Source of the DNA: Artocarpus heterophyllus
Lineage: Eukaryota > Streptophyta > Magnoliopsida > Rosales > Moraceae
Assembly (NCBI GenBank): GCA_025403435.1
Contig: CM046344.1
Span: 22,673,652 to 22,737,651 of the forward strand
Reading direction: 5' to 3'
DNA: 64,000 nt
Under the pieces are notes generated by a model. That model made no database searches. It worked only from the letters and a program-made list of their open reading frames with translations, and was not told the origin of the DNA. The position numbers were made by a program, and so were the translations under genes. The first letter of the stretch is position 1; the number at the start of each line of letters is the position of its first letter. Shown piece by piece: positions 36,119-47,570 of the stretch.

Positions 36119-36134
36119 GGTTGGGGGGAGAAGG
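36119..36134 (+). other. Internal polypurine-like tract
   Basis: GGTTGGGGGGAGAAGG, 140 bases after the LOG stop. Resembles the tract that precedes the 3' LTR (GGTTGGGGGG at 37656), so it could be a second plus-strand priming site or an old element end. Confidence 0.45.
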
Positions 36135-36246
36135 TTGTGTCAATTTTTTTCTTTTGTGATTGAATCTGGGACTAGTTTTAAAAAAAACCAAGCGAAAAAA
36201 AAAGAGTGTGCTGTTTGTAAGACTTTAAGATTCATGTGTTCATAGG

Positions 36247-36289
36247 TCGAGATGGCTGAGTGAAGGTTTTGACCTGAAACACGTCTCGA
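36247..36289 (+). other. Hairpin HP3
   Basis: Arms TCGAGATG (36247-36254) and CGTCTCGA (36282-36289), 8 bp with one G-U in RNA. Inside: GCTGAGTGA, stem AGGT-TTTG-ACCT, then GAAACA. Confidence 0.7.
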
Positions 36290-36364
36290 TAATGGTCCGA
36301 AAATGAAGTTCTTTGTGTTTGTAAAATTCTCATCTCTGCATTTTTCTTTTGTAGAATAAAAGTT

Positions 36365-36414
36365 TGAAGATGGCTGAGGTAAGGAGTGTTTATTATTCTT
36401 GAAACGCATCTTCA
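36365..36414 (+). other. Hairpin HP4
   Basis: Arms TGAAGATG (36365-36372) and CATCTTCA (36407-36414), 8 bp perfect. Inside: GCTGAGGT, stem AAGGA/TTCTT, then GAAACG. Confidence 0.7.
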
Positions 36415-36419
36415 CCTTG

Positions 36420-36471
36420 GTAGAAATAGCTGAGTAATGGAGTGACTAGCATTCTTGAAACGTGTTTCTAC
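36420..36471 (+). other. Hairpin HP5
   Basis: Arms GTAGAAATA (36420-36428) and TGTTTCTAC (36463-36471), 9 bp with one G-U. Inside: GCTGAGT, stem AATG/CATT, then TTGAAACG. Only five bases after HP4, and the loops of HP4 and HP5 align over GGAGTG...ATTCTTGAAACG. Confidence 0.7.
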
Positions 36472-36475
36472 ATGA

Positions 36476-37652
36476 TTGTAAAAACTGTGTTTGCATTGCA
36501 TTTATTAAAAAAAAAAAATCTAAAAATATTTTGGTGATTTGCCTCCTGTCCAATGACGATATCAAGATTATATCATTTCCATGACTTAAGGTAAAGTTTA
36601 AATATTATTTAAGTTTATGTTAGTTTCTTTAGTTTGCCATATGTTTAGGGTGAAATTTTTCCAAAATTTGAACACTTAATCTTGCACTATAATTTGTTAT
36701 ATTAATTTAGAGACTTTTTATGTTAGTATAATTTGGTTTATTTTTATAAAATCTTATAACTTGTTTAAATCCCTCTTGAGACGAAATCCTAGATAACACT
36801 AAGTTATAGATATAATTTAGGCCATCTTTGGATCGTTTGAGCCTTTGAAGCTAACCTGTTTACATTTTATATCCCTAGTCACCTCGTTGTGCTTAATGTT
36901 CTATTTTCTTTGTTACCCATATATTTAGCCTAGCCTTTTTAATTCATAATCCTTTTCTTGTACCTTTCACTCATAAGACATCTGTTCTTTCAAGTGAATT
37001 CAGGTTTATGAGGTTAGGATGAGTTAGGAATATCTGCTACCTCTGTAAAATATGTACGTAACTCTTCAGTTATTATAAAAAAAAAACAAAAACAAAAAGA
37101 TCAAAAAAAAAAAAGAAGAAAGTTTAATAAAAAGTGGTTGACAAAGGAAATTTCATTTCGAGTTTGGGATTGTAAACTTTGGGAATTGGATTGTACATTT
37201 TAAAGGTTCAGGATTTTTGTAAGTGTCTTATGGGTGAACTGAGCCTCAAATATATCTTCCATCGTACCTTTAACCCAAGCCTTAGATTACAAGCCGAATA
37301 AAGTCCTAAAAGTCTTTAACAAGGTGTTATTCTACATGAGTGGAAAGAGGGATGAAAAACAAATTTATAAGAATTTATTTAAATGAATTAAGATATATTA
37401 ATATAAATTTATCTAGTTAATATGCATTGATTAGTAATAGAAATTCACACACACAGGGAAAAATTCATCTTAAACAATTGACAAACTCTAGAAATGAATC
37501 ATAACTTAATTAGTGTTTGCATCTTTACTTTGGGGCATGAATATGAGATAAATCCTGAGGAAAATCAGTGAGGAATCGCAAGTTTCAAAAAAAAAAAAAA
37601 TCTTTTGACTATTTTAAGTTTTATCGCTTTAGTTGCTAGAGACTAGCAATAA
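36476..37652 (+). other. Level-4 3' non-coding region
   Basis: 1.2 kb with no ORF of note and several A-rich runs (36506, 37076-37120, 37586). Similar long non-coding 3' regions are usual in Tat/Athila elements. Confidence 0.7.
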
Positions 37653-37667
37653 GCTGGTTGGGGGGTG
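37653..37667 (+). other. Level-4 polypurine tract
   Basis: GCTGGTTGGGGGGTG directly before the 3' LTR. Confidence 0.8.
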
Positions 37668-39791
37668 TGATGAGACTGTAAAAGTGTACATTTTCTAAGG
37701 CTTAAATCATTTGTTTACGCTTTTATTTCTCATTAAATCCTCTAATTATTAGCATTTTGTGTTAATAAGCATTTTGGTGTCTTGGTGTGAAAATATGACT
37801 AAAAATGCATTTTTAGTGTGTTTTTATATTTTTGGTAATTATTAGAGTCATTTTAGTGTGTTAAATAAGTGTCTAGTCTGTAAATAGTCAAAACCGTAAA
37901 AGAAATGCGGTTATTTTATTTTGAGTGTTAGTGTGTTTGGTAGTGTGTTTTAAGTTTATAAATATGTCTTATTATATTTTTAGTAATTTTTAAAAATATT
38001 TCCAAGTCATAAAAATTATATCTGTGCTCAACCGCAAGAGACTGGAAATTTTAAGAGTTTTTATCTATTTTTGTGTGTTTTATTGTAAAAGAAATATTTT
38101 TTACATTTGTAAAATAATTAATATTAGTATGTTTGTGATTTTAGATTTGAAATCTGGAGGAAAAATGGAGCAAAACGACAGCAAAACGGATAAAATCGGA
38201 CATCAAATGCATCAAAAATCTTTGAAAAATTCAAAATTCAAAATGTAGAGGACACGTGGCGTCATGGGAGCCGTCGGATTCACTGCCAAATCAATCTTAG
38301 CCATCTGAGGAAGAGACGCGTGTCAACGCGTCATTCGATGCATCAGCGGAATCTCAAAGTGCGGTCCACGTGTTGAGATATGATGGGCGCGTGCGTTACA
38401 CGCGCCGACAAGCTGCAGCGTGTTAGTGGAGTTCTTAGACCGTCTTGGATCGCGTGCGGTCATGAACCACATGCAGCCTCTCTCTCAGCCATTCGATGCG
38501 AATACCGAGACTGATGTAACGGTCCTAAAAACTCGGTCCCACTGGTCCAACCTGGGCCCATCTTGCCCGCGTCTGACAGCTGTTGGATCTCGTTTTGAAC
38601 GGTTCAGATCGTGCCTGTTCCGAGTTGATCTGGTCTGCGTCACACTGGATTACAAACTCAAATTCTCATACTCACGAACGCGGATCAGCGAGAAGAAGAG
38701 AAGAAGCAAATAATTAAAAATCGTCAACTTTCAACAGTAAAGATCATTAATTACCAATGGACGTTTGCAACCTCGAATCGCTATAAATACCGAGGCTTTT
38801 GCCTCAGTTGGGGAGCCTTCCGTAGCATAATAATGCTGTTGTAGTAATTATAGTCTAGTTTTTATTCCAGTTTTTAATCTAGTTTCTTGTAAAATATTTC
38901 CTAGTTTGTGTTGTAAAAATTATGCTCAATAATATAAGTAGTATTTTATTAATTATGTCTTTTTAAATTTCTTTTTAGCTGAGGGGAGAGGGGGAAATTC
39001 TGGCAAAATTATCTTAAATATTTTTGGTTTTTCTTAGTTTTCTAAGCTGTTGTAATGCCAAAATATTCTCTTAGAAAACCTAGAAGTTCAATATTTTCTT
39101 AGCTAGAACTCTGCCAAAATTACGGTTTTGATTTATCGACGACATAGACTGGCACGGATAATGCTTCGGAGGACCTTGATTACTCGTAGACAGAGAATGA
39201 CTCGGTAAATGCTTAACTCACTATCTTGGTTGTTATTTTAGTTAAGTCATGTTGAAATGCTGCTTATTTATTAAGTTATGTTTTTGCTGCATTATAGACA
39301 TGGAATGGCACAATAAATGCTTGGTAATTCTTGATTTATTGTCGACATAGGATGGCATAGTACATACTTAAACTAACTAATAAATAAAAAGAGAAACTAA
39401 AATATATTAAAGATAATCGTCAGAACGGAACCTTTGAACCCCAGCCCTGTTATTATTGCTGTTTCACTTCTTTTAATTGTCATTATTATTGTTGTTACTC
39501 TGCTTAAGTTATTAATTGCATTTCTTGTTATTTAAGTTCCATATCATCAAAATCTAAAAATGAAAAATGTTGTAAAAAAATGTGTAAATATTGTAAATAC
39601 ATTCTGTGAATAATTAATATTAATCCTCAAATTTTTTAGTTTAAATAAAAAGAAAAAGTTAATATAATACATGTACTGGAACTAAATAAATCCTTCCTTG
39701 TAGGTTCGACCTCAGACTCACCAAGAAAATATTACTTGAGACAACCTTATACTTGAGGTTAGTTTAAAATGCGTAAATAGACGTGAGACCA
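37668..39791 (+). repeat. Level-4 element 3' LTR
   Basis: 2,124 bp, the same length as the 5' LTR, with scattered single-base differences. CACGTG boxes at 38253-38258 and 38367-38372; TATAAATA at 38782-38789. Confidence 0.95.
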
Positions 39792-39796
39792 ATTAG

Positions 39797-40877
39797 CTAC
39801 CCTTCTCCTCTCATGATGACGCGCGCCTATGATGATGATTATGGTGCAACACTTGGGCCCTTAAGATAAAATAGATTAAGTTTTAAAATGGTTAACGTTA
39901 CGAAAAATATGTTCTATAAAATTGTGCTTAAGGCACTTTTATGATACGATGATAATGATGATGATGATGATAATGTTTATGAAATGTTTTAAAAATTGTG
40001 AGAATTATATGTACTTACTAAGCGTTAGCTTAATCATGTTTTGTATGTCATGTTGCAGATAAGGGTAAGAGAGTCATGGAATAGGAGGAGGACGTGGGAA
40101 GGCGTGTGAGCAACATGAACGATGAATTGTAACCGGAAGCACGCCAAGAAAAAAAATTGATTTTATGATTTAATCAAGTTTTATATTTTGAACATATATT
40201 TTTTTATGTGAAGTTTTAAGAATACTTACATTATGGTTTAATAAGGTATTTTATCATTTTTAATGAATTATGAACTTCCGCTATATTTTACGTAAAGTTG
40301 GTGTGTTTTAAGTTAAGTTTTCCAAAGGAATTTGGTCTCGGACGTTCTGCCGAACTCTATGGCAGGCCTGCCAAAGACCAGAAGTTTGACCTGCCGATTA
40401 ATTTTTCCGGTCTGCCGATCATGGAGGAATTTTCAATCTGTGTTGCAAAGCCTTTGCCGGCCTACCGGTAGAGGAAACACCGGCCTGCCGAAGTCCCAAG
40501 TTCGGCCTGCCGAATTGTGGGAATAAATGGATTTCAAATGATGTATTGATCTAAGAGAATTAATATGTTATTTTTATAAGTCCTGATTTTTACAATTTGA
40601 TAAACCTATATATATATTAATGAATAAGTTCATGATTGATCTAAGTATAATTGAATAAATTATTATATGGAATAAGTTAAACATTGATATTCTAAACAAT
40701 GATAAGTTTAAAAAAAAAAATAATAACGTATGAATGGATCCTGGTAATGTAAGTTTAAATACTTTTAAAATCAATAGTAATGGTTAAGTTTGTTATTATT
40801 TATATGTCTAATGTTTATCCATGTACGAATGTAAGTATGTAACGATATCTGTGACATCCGATTTAAGGGGCGTTACA
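39797..40877 (+). repeat. Gypsy-2 3' LTR, right part
   Basis: Resumes at CTACCCTTCTCC exactly where the left part stopped and ends GGGGCGTTACA. Its array (about 40345-40520) lacks one unit present at 20745-20765 of the 5' LTR. Confidence 0.93.
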
Positions 40878-40882
40878 TATGC

Positions 40883-41370
40883 TTTGTGAAATAATGTTTG
40901 AACTTATTGAGCGAAAGCTCATCACAAGTTCCTTCATGTTGTAGGTAACTTACGGGAGATCAGTATGACTAGTTGAAGAGCTCGGTGTTGCGGTAGACAA
41001 ATGTAAAGACTAGGTATAGATACTACTATGATAGTTTTCTACTGCTTGAAGAAAAGGTTTTCTTTTTTCGCTATTTGAAATAGTGCTTTAAAATATTTCA
41101 GGAAGTAAATGTTTAAGGAAATGTTTTACCAAAAACATTTAAAATATATATATCTTGCAAAATGTTTTAAATAGTTATAAAGTTAATTTTTAAGTTATGT
41201 TTCGGTTTATGTTGCCACAAAAATTCAAAATTCAATCTTTTTTAAAGTATGTTTTAATGAAAAAGTAAAAAAAATTTACTCAGAATTTTCTTACTAGTAA
41301 GCAGTAAACCAAGTTTAAGAATTGAAATTTAAGAAAGCTAAGTGACCATCTGAAAAGACAAGACGTTACA
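40883..41370 (+). repeat. Right end of the level-2 solo LTR
   Basis: 488 bp from TTTGTGAAATAATG to GACGTTACA, followed by the TSD copy ACCAC. Includes TTGAGCGAAAGCTCATCACA, a sequence type common near the 3' part of chromovirus LTRs. Confidence 0.8.
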
Positions 41371-41375
41371 ACCAC

Positions 41376-42903
41376 AATCATTCAAATTGGTCTTTCGCTT
41401 CCTTCTTCTACAATGGACTAGATGATTAAAGAAGAAGTTGGATGAATAATGGAGCTTGGGCAACTAGTACTCATTTGTTACATACAGGTCATGTAAGTGC
41501 AATTCACTTGTTAAATGACATGATTGATTTTGACTGCCACTAGTGTTGTGATCCTTCACTGTAGGGTCAGAGTCACCTATACTCTCCATAAATCTATCAC
41601 CAAGAATTTATTAACCAATCCATCAAGCATCAAAAAGAAAAGATATTGAGCCTTGAAGAAATAATAGCTCAATTGGAGAATTCCACAGCGAGGACTAAGA
41701 CTTTAGGATCCCATACCGACTCTAGGCGGTATCTTGATGAACAAATGGAATATCATATGAGAACATTTTTAGAGAGTTGTATAGAGGTTAAAGTGGAGTT
41801 TACTTATGGTCATAGTTTGATGGTGAACAATATGGCGTGTCTTGGTGATGATGACTCAAACATCAAAAATTAGAAGGGTACTTCGAATTATGTGGAAGCT
41901 TCATGGGAATTCGAGCCTCTAGGAGTGATATAGCTTAAAATGGAAGAACAAGACTGCTTCAAAGGTTTGTTAGCTCAATACTTAGCTAAGACGTACACTA
42001 GCTCGATCGATGTCGACTTTAATTTGATGAATAACATGATGTCCATCCTAAACCATAGTCCTATGAGGATCAAATTACAAGCATGGTTATGGATAGTTAA
42101 GTGGAGAGTGAAGAACAATTAAAAGGATTCTTACATAAGGAGGAGCCAAAGAGGTATTGGTGAATGAAGAAGAATATAAGACAATAAATTTTAACCCATT
42201 GATAGAAAGAATATGAAGTTATCGATTTTAACTCATTGATGGTGCTAACAAACATCACCGATAGATCCTTACTTTCCATTGACGTCACTGTCACCATATT
42301 ACACCCTCTATGAGCTTAAGCGAGAAATGGAGTTCTCCTTTCAAGCACATTTAACAAAGTTGAGCCAAGTTGGCACGATGTGTAGACATCTTCCACATCT
42401 TGCTAAGCTTGAGGGTATTAATAATAAAGACCCATATGTTGTGTTCCATGACACATTCTATGGGCAGAAGTTGCTTTTTGATGGACGCTTCTCCAAGTTA
42501 GGCTGAGGACATGAAACTAAGCGCTTCATGAGAGGCAACCCAACAGATAGAGAGTGTACCAAAATAAATTTGTTTTTTCTTACTCTCTTTCATTTTATTA
42601 TTTTTTATTGTTTTTGTTTTTGTTTCTCTTTTCTCATATGCTTAGTTTTACATTGAGAACAATGTAAGGATTAAGTGTAGGGGGAAGGATTTATGATTTT
42701 TAGATTTTTTTATTTTTGTTTTCTTGTCTAAAAAAACATAAAAATTGAAAATTTTTATCGTAAATTTATTTGTTTTAGTAAGGTTTTTGAGTCTTAGGAT
42801 ACCTTCCAACTATTTTGATGAGAATTGAGTATTAATGTTATGGCTTTAAATGATGATACAATATTGTTTTAGGTCTTGATGTCATTCTTTGGTTGATAAG
42901 TTT
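41376..42903 (+). pseudogene. Level-1 internal region: gag remnant and post-ORF sequence
   Basis: Continues the level-1 gag frame (FFYNGLD), then short broken frames at 41646-41873 (MSLEEIIAQLENSTARTK) and 41940-42122. GCGCTTCATGAGAGGCAACC at about 42519 and a purine-rich GTGTAGGGGGAAGG at about 42677 are hallmarks of sequence downstream of pol in Tat/Athila elements. Pol itself is missing. Confidence 0.6.
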
Positions 42904-44815
42904 TGTTAGAAAATGAGTATGCAATGAAATATTAAAATTTTTTTAATTAAAACTTCTTCCAAAAACAAGTTAGGCATACTATGTATATAAATTAATATGA
43001 GACCTTTATACCTCTGATAGACTGGAAACATAGTTCTAATAGAACTATTTTCCTCTGAACTACTGTGTAAGAATTTAGCCAGAAGAGCCTCAACCAACTA
43101 CACCCCCGTGTTATTCTCTTTTCCACAATCAAAATGTGAGCGGGCACACTTTGTTCAGTCTTCCTCTTGGTAACGCCTCCTTCTAGTCATAAGAGAAAAC
43201 CAAGAATTAAGGTTCTGATGTTGAAGAATAATTCTATTGGAATTACAGAGTTTCACTTTCTTGAAAACTCTCTCTAAATCTCTCAAGTGACCTAAATAAT
43301 GATAGGAACATGTTTCCTATTTATAAGACTGGTAAGGCATCTATTCTTATTAGATATAACCTTAATATTCGAGTTTGAAACAAAAACCCAAAACAAAAAT
43401 ATGTTTCTGTGTATCTTGACTCAGTAAGGGCAATCAACCACCCTACACTAGGGGTGGTCGATTGAGTCGTCACAACTGATGTGGTGACGTGTCTTTCCAG
43501 CTTCTAAGTGTTATCAGATTCATCTATTTTTGAATTGATTGGATAATTGCTACTTTATTTGATTCGGATATTTATCATAGAGTCTCGGTATTAATTTAAA
43601 TAATCTAATACAAAAGTTACATAATCAAAACAGTCATATATAGATAATCCCATATCAAATGAAAATATATTCAAACAATTTAATTTGTTTATTTTGAATC
43701 AATTCATAAAATTAATTTAACCAATAAACTAAGAAAAATTATTAAATCCAATCAACTGATTTTAAGACAACCTAAGAACGAAATAAGTTACTACTTTGTT
43801 GGAAAAGCATGCTGTATTATTATAGAAAAATGTGGGAGTTAGCAGCAAATGGGGCCAGATGGACATATATGAATCAAGATTTTATATATAAAATAACATA
43901 TCCCAACATGTACATTTTATAATTATCAACTATAATTCTATTCTACTACAAGTTTAGAGCTGTACTCTTGAACTATATATAAATTACAAAACTCTAATAA
44001 GTCTTTCATCCATGACATATCATTATTTGTAACATCTCCATAGGATATGCATAATCGCCTTAATGGTATATTTCATTTTATCTTTCCGATTGTATTTATC
44101 ATATATTCTATTTATCATATATTCTATTTTAAGTTTCCAATTATAGGATAATGCCTATAATAGAATATCATTAATTGTACAAAAGAGCTATAGATTCTAT
44201 ATCTATGAATAACAAGTCTATGTCATTCAAGAGTTATGTCTCCAATACACCTGTATGCGTACCTTCATGTAATTTAGGATGTCACCCCTTGGTATATCAA
44301 AAGACACAAATTAAGAATACAGACTTATTAATTCATTTAGGATTAAGGTGTAGCACATATGATTGTCTAAAATGAATTGATTTATTGAAATAGAATTATT
44401 AACCAAATCAATGCATCTTTAGTCGTAATCTATTATATCACCACCAATGATAATATATCAATGTCTCTATGCGTGGAGTCCCACTCCGATAACTAAGACA
44501 AGTCATTTCCCGTTAGAGATGTAGACAAAATTAAAATCTTAACATGAATAAAGTGCCTAATTTTTTTCCTCGATTGTAGACCTTGTATGTTTAGATCATC
44601 ACTATAAGATTCACGTATTATGCATAATTTGTCCATCATATGCACGATCTTAATAGTTTAGCGTGACAGTCTTAGATTTTTGTTCGCTTATCATACATTC
44701 AACGTAAATGAATATAAAGAGAACAATATTTGATATATGACTAAAATAATAATTTTTTATTGATTAAATGTCTTAAAAACTAATTACATCATTTAATCCT
44801 TAGGGCACATAGTTT
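42904..44815 (-). mobile_element. Solo LTR of a Copia relative, minus strand
   Basis: Starts TGTTAGAAAATGAG. Contains AGAAGAGCCTCAACCAACTA, the complement of the Copia-1 LTR sequence TTGGTTGAGGCTCTTCT, and near the far end CCTTAGGGCACATAG, related to the complement of ATGCCCTAAGG. No coding region, so a solo LTR. The right boundary is approximate and the TSD (AGTTT-like) is not clean. Confidence 0.65.
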
Positions 44816-45987
44816 AATCTTTTTACACAATAGCCATATTATTAGGTACAAAGATAAGCATACTAGAATGATTAGATTCTTATATCATCACTTTGACTAT
44901 CATTTTGGTTTTGACATGCAGGGGTTAAACATTAACTCTTCTAGAGGTCTTTCGAGGCAAACGGCTGATCGAACATCACTTGACAAATGATTAAGGTATT
45001 AGGATCTCTTGCACTAAGACCAAATCAACCAGAGCATCAATTGATGTCCCTAAGAGGACATCCACCCAAGTATGCTAATTTGAACCTTTATGTAAACCTT
45101 TTTTTTAGTTAACCATATCTTTTTATCTAGTTTGTTTATGCTTAATTATATCATTACCTTTGTTTTAAAGATGAATTGGAGTTTTAGTGATTTATTTTTA
45201 TGCACAAGGTAAATTTATTAAGGAGCTGGGTTAGGGACGGAATCTAAGTGTAGGAGAAAGAATCAAATCAAGAAAAAAAAGGAAAATTTTTGTAAGAATA
45301 GCTCTAGAGAAAAAGAAAAAAGAAGAAAAAGAATTTGAAAAAAAATTGAAGAAAAATCATAAAAAGGAGAAAAAATACAATAAATTATCTCTTGATATTC
45401 CCATTATGATTTTGGATGTGACATAGTCAGTTGTAATGAAGTAAAGGTCCAAAACAATGAAATTTGGCCTACGTTTTTACTTCTATGAGTTTGTGGAGTA
45501 TCCCTTGAAAATCTTACAATGCCTTATACTTTATGAAGTTTTTAGGACCTTTGTGATATCCATATATTTCTTATTTCAACCACTATCCCTTGGCCCTAAT
45601 ACAACCCCTATTAAAGACTTTTTGATTTTAGGTGGTGCTTTCCACATAGTGGAGATTCGTAACAAAGAAAGAGCATATGATGTTTGACACTCTCGTTAGG
45701 AATTAAGTGGATTGTTGTTGTAAGGTTTATGGGATTTTACTTGTTCAATGCATGCACAGAATAATAATTGTAAACATTGGCTCTTTAACATACACACTAA
45801 GTATGATTGATATAGGATGTAGTAGCTTTAGAATGATAGATTTAATTGGATGCTTGTTTGATTTCAAGGCTATATCTTTTATTGTTCTCTAAGACTGAAA
45901 GTTAGAAGGTTAGCTTCTTTGTCTTTGTCTTTTTGTTTTTATTTAAGTTTTGCTTGAGGACTAGTAAAAGATAACTGTGGAGGAATT
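44816..45987 (+). other. Level-1 3' internal non-coding region
   Basis: About 1.2 kb between the solo LTR and the 3' LTR. Two short ORFs (45457-45687 and 45707-45892) have no recognisable domain. Purine-rich AACTGTGGAGGAATT lies just before the LTR. Confidence 0.6.
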
Positions 45988-47089
45988 TGATAAGTAATAA
46001 TTTCACATATATTTTTTTATCATTCTTTCTTATGTTTTCTTTGTTAGCTTTTGGTTTTCTTATGTTTTATTTATGTTTTATAGGTGTTTTAATATCAAGG
46101 AAAGAAATGAGAATAAAGATAAGGATTTATGAGCATTGAGGATCACATTTACATATTTTCTTTATCAACAGGGGTTCGTAGCATGAGTTTCAAGTGCAAA
46201 ATAGGCAAATTTACCAAATAGGGCAAGCCCTAGTGACATTTTGGGTGCCTTAGAATAGCCAGGCAGCAAGTCGGTGTCCTAACACCGCCAGGTTGGGCCC
46301 TGGTGCCCGTCAGCCCATGTTTTTCCCAAAAGCGCGCCCCAACACAGATTTATGGTGCCCCTGTACGTGTTTCTGAATTTGATTATGATTTTTTAACCTA
46401 AAAGGCCCCAAAATTACCCCTTTTCATTCCAAAAATGAAAACCTATAAATACCACACTTGGCACAAGAAGACTCTTTTTTTTTTTACTTTTTTTAATTTC
46501 AGGAGACCAAGAGGAGAGATGAATCACAGGCTTCGGTGATGGCTCAAGGAGTATCACCAGTGTGAAAAATTAATCGACACCATAATCCTTATTTTCTTCT
46601 TCCTTCCTTCTTCTCTTTTTCAATGTTTTTGGTTTGGTTTTATTCTTGGTTGAAGGTGATTTCAAAACCCTAGACATGACTATTTAATTAATTTTTAAAA
46701 TTATTTTCTAATTTTCCAATTGAAATTGTTTATGTTCTTCCATAATTATTGTTTATGATTATTTTCTTATTTGATTTAGGTGTTCAACTAAATAGGACTT
46801 AAGTGTTATTTGTTGCTAAATTGGAATGCTTGATTCGTTATTGTCTTGTTATTCTAATTATTAATAGCAAATTGTGGTCAATAATTACGTGTGGTTTTTG
46901 TTAGATTGTGATGTGGAATATAACCTAGGTTGAATAAACCGAGCTTGTGTTTTTATTGCTTAGATCAAACTATCTTTCTTATCTTAATGCTTCAATTGAA
47001 TTGAATCTAGAGCTCTTGTTCTTGGTTGTTTACTAAAAATAGATTAAATAAGGAGATTATTTTATTTAGCACTAGTAGAAACTGTAAAT

Positions 47090-47400
47090 TAGACGACGGT
47101 TTACCGTAGTGATGTGCCTTCATGACAATTAAATAAGCGTCATGTAATCGTCCATCATGGTACCAATGGGACTTTTCACGATGGTTTTTTAGCATCGTGG
47201 AATCTTTAGTTTGGCAAACCTTTGGGGTCTTAGGGTCGAGGCTACCACAACAGTTTTTACTAAAAGCCGTCATGTAATGCTAAGCCTATAGAAAATTGTC
47301 GTGTATGCTAGGCCCTATACGACGATTTTCTCTAAAAATTGTCATGTAAGGCGCTTGTTTCATGACAATTTTCACTAAAATCCATCGTGAAAAATTGGTT
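47090..47400. repeat. CACTA left subterminal palindromic repeats
   Basis: Several units built on CATGACRRTTTT...AAAA..GTCATG (for example TTTTTACTAAAAGCCGTCAT near 47256 and ACGATTTTCTCTAAAAATTG near 47320). In CACTA elements, subterminal repeats bind the element's transposase protein. Confidence 0.65.
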
Positions 47401-47570
47401 TGAAGCTAAAAAATTAACCAAATTTATGGTTTCTTATAGGATGACTAGTCCTGTATTTTAACCATTAATAGAAGGCCCTCATTGCATAATCACATAATTA
47501 TATTGAACTATAAAACTTTTACAAAATCATATATATATCTACATTGCAAAGTTATATACTCTACACCTAG

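Larger units (their letters stand above)
27906..39791 (+). mobile_element. Level-4 non-autonomous Gypsy element with viral-like and LOG cargo
   Basis: 11,886 bp, TSD ATTAG exact (27901-27905 and 39792-39796). Both LTRs are 2,124 bp (TGATGAGACT...GAGACCA). The primer site TGGCGCCGTTGCCGGGGA and gag type place it with Tat/Athila Gypsy elements. Order: gag-PR (30788-33529), hairpin, TATA, cysteine-rich ORF2 (34157-34711), hairpin, TATA, LOG-like ORF (35339-35977), polypurine-like tract, three hairpins, 1.2 kb non-coding, polypurine tract. No RT, RNase H or integrase is present, so it must have been mobilised in trans. LTRs differ at about 11 sites in the first 420 bp by eye, so it is younger than the outer layers. 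Confidence 0.92.
18191..40877 (+). mobile_element. Gypsy-2, Tekay/Del-like chromovirus
   Basis: TSD TATGC is exact (18186-18190 and 40878-40882). Order is LTR, tRNA-Met primer site, gag, PR-RT-RNase H-IN with a chromodomain-like tail, polypurine tract, LTR. Its 3' LTR is split at 27905 by the level-4 element. Without that insertion the element is about 10.8 kb. Confidence 0.94.
5377..41370 (+). mobile_element. Level-2 chromovirus-type solo LTR, split by two insertions
   Basis: Begins TGTGACACCC and ends GACGTTACA, flanked by a perfect 5-bp TSD, ACCAC (5372-5376 and 41371-41375). Its own sequence is 5377-8466, 18156-18190 and 40883-41370, about 3.6 kb in total, with no coding region, primer site or second LTR, so it is best read as a solo LTR from LTR-LTR recombination. 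A TATA box (TATAAAAGG) lies at 5797-5805. Termini and length suit a Tekay/Del-like chromovirus, related to but distinct from Gypsy-2. The rest of the span is nested DNA. Confidence 0.8.

Noticed and set aside
34804..36471. True hammerhead ribozymes
   Set aside because: Hairpins share CTGA and GAAAC strands but have CTGAGT/CTGAGG instead of CTGANGA and only two helices, so the hammerhead consensus is not met.
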